Of a stretch of DNA of 9,834 nt, positions 6,904-9,834 are shown piece after piece. Source of the DNA: JBOGZD01 sp050697155 (GTDB lineage Bacteria; Actinomycetota; Thermoleophilia; Solirubrobacterales; 70-9); assembly GCA_050697155.1 (NCBI GenBank), contig JBOGZD010000104.1:1-9834 (forward strand), in the 5' to 3' direction. The notes under the pieces are model-generated. The model did not search any database and was not told where the DNA came from. It saw nothing but the letters and a program-made list of their open reading frames with translations. A program made the position numbers and the translations under genes. The first letter of the stretch is position 1. Each line of letters begins with the position of its first letter.

Positions 6904-7379
6904 TTGCGGGCCATGAACGACTCGAGCCGGCCGCGAGCCTGGCGGCGGACCATCGCCCGCAGCACCGGCGACCAGCCGAGCGCGATCCCGAGTGGCCCGA
7001 GCGCCTGGCGGCTCCAGCGCCAGAAGCTGAACCGATCGTCGTGCTCTGCGATCAGCCCGCCCTCGAATCGGAAGCCGGCCGCGATCTCGTTGTGGACCGG
7101 ACGCCCGGTGGCGGTGAACGTGTAATCGGCCCACCAGCGCGCCGCGCCCCGGTCGCTGGTGGTCTCGACCTCGCCGAAGCCGAGCTCGAGATCGTCCGCC
7201 TGCTCGCAGAGCATCCGCCACATCGAGGTCACGTGATCGCCGCGCAGCTCGCCGAAGGCGGGATCGGAGAAGCGCGCGTCGGGCGCGTAGCAGCGAGCCA
7301 TCTCGGCGTGGTCTCGGCGCGCGAACGCGGAGTAGAAGCGATCGATCAGCGCCGCGTTCGCCCGGTCGTCCTCGGCCAC
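6900..7379 (-). CDS. NTF2-like / SnoaL-like domain protein
   Basis: A 159-residue protein with an NTF2/SnoaL-like cone fold over about residues 8-120. The N-terminal helix pattern (ALIDRFYSAFARRDHAEMARCYAPDA) and the beta-sheet section RWWADYTFTATGRPVHNE are typical. A basic, amphipathic C-terminal tail (about 122-159, WSRQALGPLGIALGW onward) extends beyond the domain. Members include polyketide cyclases, isomerases and non-catalytic ligand binders, so activity cannot be called. The gene is first in an operon with the WS/DGAT gene through a GTGA overlap, which suggests a role near lipid or acyl-chain metabolism; this rests on context only. It begins with GTG and lacks a good Shine-Dalgarno sequence, with TAGGAT six bases upstream. 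Confidence 0.82.
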   Translation of the reverse strand: MAEDDRANAALIDRFYSAFARRDHAEMARCYAPDARFSDPAFGELRGDHVTSMWRMLCEQADDLELGFGEVETTSDRGAARWWADYTFTATGRPVHNEIAAGFRFEGGLIAEHDDRFSFWRWSRQALGPLGIALGWSPVLRAMVRRQARGRLESFMARK

Positions 7380-7385
7380 GCGCCG

Positions 7386-7391
7386 ATCCTA
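7386..7391 (-). promoter_or_regulatory. Candidate -10 hexamer for the NTF2-like/WS-DGAT operon, leaderless type
   Basis: On the minus strand TAGGAT ends six bases before the GTG at 7379, which puts the expected +1 on the start codon. AGGA inside the same hexamer could alternatively act as a weak ribosome binding site. No clear -35 box is seen. Confidence 0.4.
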
Positions 7392-7423
7392 TGCCGCAAC
7401 GGTGCAGGTGCGCGCGGACTACC

Positions 7424-7429
7424 TACAAT
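7424..7429 (+). promoter_or_regulatory. Candidate -10 box of the tRNA-Arg promoter
   Basis: TACAAT lies 30 bases before the tRNA 5' end, so initiation would fall near 7436. A small inverted repeat, GTCCGT (7431-7436) with ACGGAC (7446-7451) and a nine-base loop, lies between the box and the tRNA, around the expected start point. Confidence 0.45.
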
Positions 7430-7459
7430 CGTCCGTCGGGACCTAACGGACCCGATCCC

Positions 7460-7533
7460 GCGCCAGTAGCTCAGTCGGATAGAGCGTCGGTCTACGAAAC
7501 CGAAGGTCACAGGTTCGAATCCTGTCTGGCGCG
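7460..7533 (+). tRNA. tRNA-Arg(ACG)
   Basis: A complete 74-nt cloverleaf. The acceptor GCGCCAG (7460-7466) pairs with CTGGCGC (7526-7532), with discriminator G at 7533. The D arm is GCTC/GAGC. The anticodon stem TCGGT/ACCGA encloses the loop CTACGAA, giving anticodon ACG at 7494-7496, in which A34 is normally edited to inosine to read CGU, CGC and CGA. The T arm is ACAGG, TTCGAAT, CCTGT. CCA is not encoded. It marks the change from dense chromosome to a gene-poor stretch and regulatory operon, and tRNA 3' ends are common island integration sites. Confidence 0.97.
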
Positions 7534-7797
7534 CTCGCTTGAGTAGGCCGTTCTCGGCTCTATGAACGGGATTCGGCGCTGGCTGGACGACAGAGTTCTG
7601 GGACGCAGGAAGCCCCTCTCGGCCCCTCATCACGGCAGCGCACTCCAGCGCACGTCCAGCGCAAGGAGGGCTTTGAACCCATTGCGGTCGCAGCTGCGCG
7701 GTCCCTGCAAGGCCGTTCCCCAATTCGATTCACACGGCAACGATCTAGATCTCCAGCCAGTGCTGACGGGCACGTAGCCTCGAGACACCCCAAGGGC
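7534..7797 (+). other. Gene-poor stretch after tRNA-Arg
   Basis: No convincing gene is visible on either strand. Short open frames lack ribosome binding sites, family resemblance and the GC-ending codon bias seen elsewhere. The stretch contains three AGCGCA words at 7637-7642, 7647-7652 and 7658-7663, spaced 10 and 11 bases apart. I looked for an integrase tail or a second copy of the tRNA 3' end and found neither. Confidence 0.5.
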
Positions 7798-7827
7798 CGA
7801 GCGGCGCCTCCTCGGAGGCGCCGCTCG
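7798..7827 (-). terminator. Strong palindromic hairpin, probable terminator of the sigma/anti-sigma operon
   Basis: CGAGCGGCGCCTCC and GGAGGCGCCGCTCG form a 14-base perfect inverted repeat around TC; in RNA this would fold as about 13 base pairs with a CUCG-like tetraloop. It lies 18 bases beyond the anti-sigma stop at 7846. No long T tract follows on either strand, which is common for actinobacterial terminators, so it may act in both directions and also insulate the tRNA-Arg transcript. Confidence 0.65.
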
Positions 7828-7845
7828 CCTATTCAGTTCCCCGGC

Positions 7846-8877
7846 TCACGGGCGCTCACGGACGCTCGCCACCTGCCCGGATTCCTCAAGGACGGTGTAG
7901 CCGAGCAGGCGAGAGTCGATCCATGTCACCGGCTCGAGCAGTTCTTGCGTCTCGGCAAGCGGCTGGGATGTCTCGGGGTCGAAGATCAGCGTCGACCGCC
8001 TCAGGGCGCCCGAGTAGTCAGACTCGATCGAGACTCCGGTTCCAGTCCGGTCGAGCGGATCGCGCACATCCCCATCGAGCTCAACGCCGTCGATTCCTGC
8101 TACGAGCTCATATAGCGCGGCACGAAGCTCAGGGCTTGCGGCGGAGTGCATCAGGACCGCGGCGGCATACTCGAACACCTTTACGTTGGTTGGCACCGAC
8201 CCGTCACTGGCAGCCGCCTCAAAGATGACCTCCAGTTCCTGCGGATCGGCAGGCAGTTCGGTCACCGGCGGAAGCTCAGGCTCCACGCTCAGCTCGTTCG
8301 CCTCGCCGGCGCCGAAGCTGATGTCCGAAGACCCACCGGGCCCGTCAAGGAGATTTGGATCGGCGCCCGCGTCCCGCCAGATCCGTTCGTCCCGAGGGCC
8401 GCCGAACTCGGCTCCCTGGTCAACCTGTCGAACGCGTCCGGATCTGTCCGGCGCGATCCATTCCTCTTTCATCGTTCTCGGTCTGATTGAGAAGGCGGAC
8501 TGCGGGCCGTCACCGACGACGATCGTGCCCACGTTCGTCTCGATGACGCGCTGGTAGGTAACCCCGTCGCGCGGCACGGCCGCGTCGGCAGCTGCGATCT
8601 GGGCAACCGACTGCAAGGCGGCGATGGCACTAGGCGACGCTTCGTTTGATCCGCCGGGAAGCGCAACGGCGGCTGCTGCGGCCGCCAAGGCGCCTGCGAA
8701 AGCGAGCGTGGCAGTGCGCCTGCGTGCGCGACGGCACGGCACGGCGCGGTCGAGCGCCGCAGCGGTTCGCTGGTCGGCATTCCGAATGCGGGCGGGGGTG
8801 GGCGGCGAAGGCTCCTCACCTCCGTCCGTGCCGAGCGGATCGATCCGCTTGAGATCCTCCATCAGCTGGTCTGTCAT
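7846..8877 (-). CDS. CU044_5270-type membrane protein, presumed anti-sigma partner
   Basis: A 343-residue protein with a cytoplasmic N-terminus (1-54), one Ala-rich membrane segment (about 55-75) and a large extracytoplasmic domain. It resembles the CU044_5270 family that accompanies ECF sigma factors in actinomycetes. The N-terminus DQLMEDLKRIDPLG begins like many of these proteins, and the outer domain has the AAAVLMHSAASPELRAALYELVAGIDGV and LIFDPETSQPLAE patterns I associate with the family. It lacks the HxxxCxxC zinc motif of classical ZAS anti-sigma factors; its single N-terminal cysteine is Cys48. Its ATG overlaps the sigma stop as ATGA, with GGAG five bases upstream (8883-8886). Holding the sigma factor at the membrane until an outside signal arrives is inferred from gene order. 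A hairpin lies 18 bases beyond its stop. Confidence 0.8.
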   Translation of the reverse strand: MTDQLMEDLKRIDPLGTDGGEEPSPPTPARIRNADQRTAAALDRAVPCRRARRRTATLAFAGALAAAAAAVALPGGSNEASPSAIAALQSVAQIAAADAAVPRDGVTYQRVIETNVGTIVVGDGPQSAFSIRPRTMKEEWIAPDRSGRVRQVDQGAEFGGPRDERIWRDAGADPNLLDGPGGSSDISFGAGEANELSVEPELPPVTELPADPQELEVIFEAAASDGSVPTNVKVFEYAAAVLMHSAASPELRAALYELVAGIDGVELDGDVRDPLDRTGTGVSIESDYSGALRRSTLIFDPETSQPLAETQELLEPVTWIDSRLLGYTVLEESGQVASVRERP

Positions 8878-9455
8878 TGCATCTCCATCCGTACGAGGGG
8901 CGCGCGATCCGAAACCGTCGGCGCGCCTGGGGCATCACTACTCTCGTCCGTCAAGTCTTCGAGGTGCTCTCGCAGGCGCTTTCGCGCCCGGTGGAGACGG
9001 ACGCTGAGGCGAGCCGGCGAGATCCCCAGCACCTCCGCAGCTTCTCGCGGCTTGAGTTCGTCCCAGGCAATTAGTGCTAGGACCTCGCGGTCGGCGTCGC
9101 TAAGGCGCGCGAACGCCTCAGCTAGGCGAGCATCGCCGGGTTCGGGTACTTCCGTCTGTGAACGATCCTGGGTCGCATTCACGCGCGCGGTCAAGGCAAG
9201 ACGCCGCGCCTCGGCCCTTCGGTGGTTGCGGCCGATGTTCCTCGCCACCGCAAGTAGCCATGCACGGGCCGGCTCACGGATCTGATCGATGCGTCGCCAG
9301 GCGACGAGGAAGGTGTCGGCGGTAACGTCGCGCGCTGCGTCTTCTGTGCTCACGCGGCGTCGGCAATAGCGATAGACGGTCCCGTAGTACTCCGCCCACA
9401 GCGCTTCAAACCGCTCCTCACGACCGCCTGTTGGGTGGCCCGATGAACTGCTCAC
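8874..9455 (-). CDS. ECF-type RNA polymerase sigma factor
   Basis: A 193-residue sigma-70-family protein with only regions 2 and 4, as in extracytoplasmic-function sigma factors. Region 2 (about 13-82) contains LWAEYYGTVYRYCRRR and the core-binding stretch DVTADTFLVAWRRIDQI, followed by WLLAVARNIGRNHRR. Region 4 (about 110-166) has LSDADREVLALIAWDELKPREAAEVLGIS and the helix-turn-helix LSVRLHRARKRL. The GTG at 9455 is chosen because it gives normal family length; a frame open up to 9662 would add 69 Arg/Ser-rich residues with no sigma features. GGAAAG lies 11 bases upstream. The start overlaps a minimal ATG-TAG whose last G is the first base of the GTG. It is first gene of an operon and is coupled to the anti-sigma gene by ATGA. 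The stimulus and targets are unknown. Confidence 0.92.
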   Translation of the reverse strand: MSSSSGHPTGGREERFEALWAEYYGTVYRYCRRRVSTEDAARDVTADTFLVAWRRIDQIREPARAWLLAVARNIGRNHRRAEARRLALTARVNATQDRSQTEVPEPGDARLAEAFARLSDADREVLALIAWDELKPREAAEVLGISPARLSVRLHRARKRLREHLEDLTDESSDAPGAPTVSDRAPLVRMEMQ

Positions 9456-9708
9456 TACATAGCTACTTTCCGGGACACGCCGGATTCTTTCACCGCGCCG
9501 CGCGGGCTTTGTTATGCGCAGGCTCGGTCGGTCCCGTGCTTGCGCGCGAAAGTCGTCGGACGAGCGTCCGGACGGATGTCCGGACGGCCCGTCCGGGGAC
9601 GCCCCGCGACGGCCTGGCGATGCAACTTCGCGCGTCAAGAGTTGTTGATCTGGACGTGCCACTCAGAGACGGGGAAAGGATCTGCCCGGGGTTTTTCAAA
9701 GCATGGAC
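9456..9708 (-). promoter_or_regulatory. Upstream control region of the sigma operon
   Basis: About 250 bases between the sigma start and the IS-like end hold no convincing gene. Open frames here lack coding bias and ribosome binding sites. The stretch contains the GTCCGGAC repeats at 9566-9600 and, on the minus strand, a TTGACG near 9634 with no clear -10 partner. I see no firm ECF-type promoter (GGAAC with a distal CGT), so autoregulation is neither supported nor excluded. Confidence 0.4.
9566..9600. repeat. Short direct repeats of the palindrome GTCCGGAC
   Basis: GTCCGGACGG occurs at 9566-9575 and again at 9578-9587, and a diverged GTCCGGGGAC follows at 9591-9600. Spacings are 12 and 13 bases, near one helical turn. 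The core GTCCGGAC is itself an 8-base palindrome. The cluster starts 111 bases before the sigma start codon and resembles repeated operator half-sites, although GC-rich DNA can produce such words by chance. Confidence 0.5.
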
Positions 9709-9713
9709 TGACC

Positions 9714-9758
9714 GCGGCCACGAGAAACTCCCCACCTGTGGCCAGATAAATCCCCACC
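9714..9758 (+). repeat. Two tandem imperfect terminal repeats
   Basis: The units share GGCCA, a short spacer, AAA and TCCCCACC in the same order; the first carries one extra C after GGCCA and another after AAA. They abut with no spacer. Such repeats are candidate transposase-binding sites at an IS21-type end. Confidence 0.6.
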
Positions 9759-9815
9759 CGTCCGATCCCGTCGCGACGGTGCCGAGCTTCGGCATCAACG
9801 ACGACGGGAGGCGGG

Positions 9816-9834
9816 ATGAAGTCAGGCAGAGCGC
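9816..9834 (+). CDS. istA: Start of a putative IS21 transposase gene (partial)
   Basis: ATG at 9816 opens MKSGRA before the window ends. GGGAGG at 9806-9811 is a good ribosome binding site four bases upstream. The call rests on position downstream of IS21-like terminal repeats and on the MKS start that I recall from related IstA proteins. Six codons cannot confirm identity. Confidence 0.35.

Larger units (their letters stand above)
9709..9834 (+). mobile_element. Left end of an IS21-family-like insertion sequence (partial, cut by the window end)
   Basis: The stretch begins near TGACCGCGGCCACG and carries two tandem imperfect repeats. Unit 1 (9715-9736) runs GGCCA, CGAG, AAAC, TCCCCACC; unit 2 (9739-9758) runs GGCCA, GAT, AAA, TCCCCACC. 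Multiple repeats of a terminal sequence starting with TG, ahead of a transposase gene, are typical of IS21 ends, and I recall actinobacterial IS21 elements with GGCCA/TCCCCA-type repeats. A putative transposase start follows at 9816. Two hairpins fill the leader: the 12-base palindrome CCGTCGCGACGG at 9768-9779 and GCCGA-GCT-TCGGC at 9781-9793. The exact boundary and any target duplication cannot be fixed without the right end. Confidence 0.5.

Noticed and set aside
5080..7125. Plus-strand open frame of 681 codons
   Set aside because: It covers the cupin gene in another frame and the WS/DGAT and NTF2-like genes in antisense; all three real genes have clear family motifs and this frame has none.
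6904..7221. N-terminal extension of the WS/DGAT protein by 106 residues
   Set aside because: The extension overlaps the NTF2-like gene in another frame; the family N-terminus RLSASD begins just after the GTG at 6903.
7346..7723. Minus-strand frame containing GFEPVTFGFVDRRSIRLSY
   Set aside because: This is the familiar spurious translation of the antisense strand of a tRNA gene (tRNA-Arg at 7460-7533).
7534..7845. Possible integrase remnant or attachment-site copy after tRNA-Arg
   Set aside because: No integrase-like residues in any frame and no second copy of the tRNA 3' end within the window.
9456..9662. N-terminal extension of the sigma factor by 69 residues
   Set aside because: Arg/Ser-rich sequence with no sigma-domain features; it would place the start inside the repeat-rich upstream region and exceed normal ECF length.
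9684..9696. CCCGGGG followed by five T as a terminator
   Set aside because: The only stem available is the self-complementary CCCGGG, which cannot form a useful hairpin with a loop, and no gene ends just before it.
9490..9798. Minus-strand frame of 102 codons at the right end
   Set aside because: It crosses the IS-like terminal repeats and the sigma upstream repeats, lacks a ribosome binding site and has no recognisable family.
1..9834. CRISPR array, toxin-antitoxin pair, phage module or biosynthetic cluster
   Set aside because: I found no regularly spaced long repeats, no small paired genes of that type and no phage or assembly-line motifs.

Overview
The window is high-GC DNA with GC-rich third codon positions, many GTG starts and actinobacterial gene families: a mycobacterial-type L-gulono-1,4-lactone dehydrogenase, a WS/DGAT acyltransferase, and an ECF sigma factor paired with a CU044_5270-type partner. 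An actinomycete is well supported. A deep-branching class such as Thermoleophilia is my inference and is not shown by the sequence.

Layout. Positions 2-154 hold the 3' end of an unidentified gene. Next come a sugar-lactone oxidase (207-1511, +) and a PLP-dependent amino acid deaminase/aldolase (1508-2749, -), which converge and share a CTAG at their stop codons. A tRNA-Ser(GCT) (2811-2899) is followed six bases later by a membrane-anchored L,D-transpeptidase (2906-3805, +). That gene converges on an M24 Xaa-Pro-type peptidase (3812-4954, -), which is divergent from a cupin protein (5024-5506, +). The cupin gene converges, again through a shared CTAG, on a WS/DGAT acyltransferase (5503-6903, -). 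The acyltransferase is coupled through a GTGA overlap to an upstream NTF2/SnoaL-like gene (6900-7379, -). A tRNA-Arg(ACG) lies at 7460-7533. To this point the region reads as compact, housekeeping-like chromosome.

Beyond tRNA-Arg the character changes. There is a gene-poor stretch (7534-7797) and a strong palindromic hairpin (7798-7827). Then comes a two-gene regulatory operon on the minus strand: ECF sigma factor (8874-9455), then a membrane-anchored presumed anti-sigma protein (7846-8877), joined by an ATGA overlap. Upstream of it are GTCCGGAC direct repeats. The right edge looks like the left end of an IS21-family insertion sequence: tandem terminal repeats from about 9709 and the first codons of a putative istA at 9816.

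How the genes work together. Two operons are clear: NTF2-like plus WS/DGAT (storage-lipid or acyl metabolism) and sigma plus anti-sigma (signal-responsive transcription). Several genes lack a Shine-Dalgarno sequence and have a -10-like hexamer 6-8 bases before a GTG start, which suggests leaderless transcripts. I found no CRISPR array, phage module, toxin-antitoxin pair or biosynthetic cluster, and nothing I would call a clearly new system. The most interesting points are the tRNA-Ser/L,D-transpeptidase junction, the inverted repeat inside the transpeptidase linker, and the control region of the sigma operon next to the IS end.
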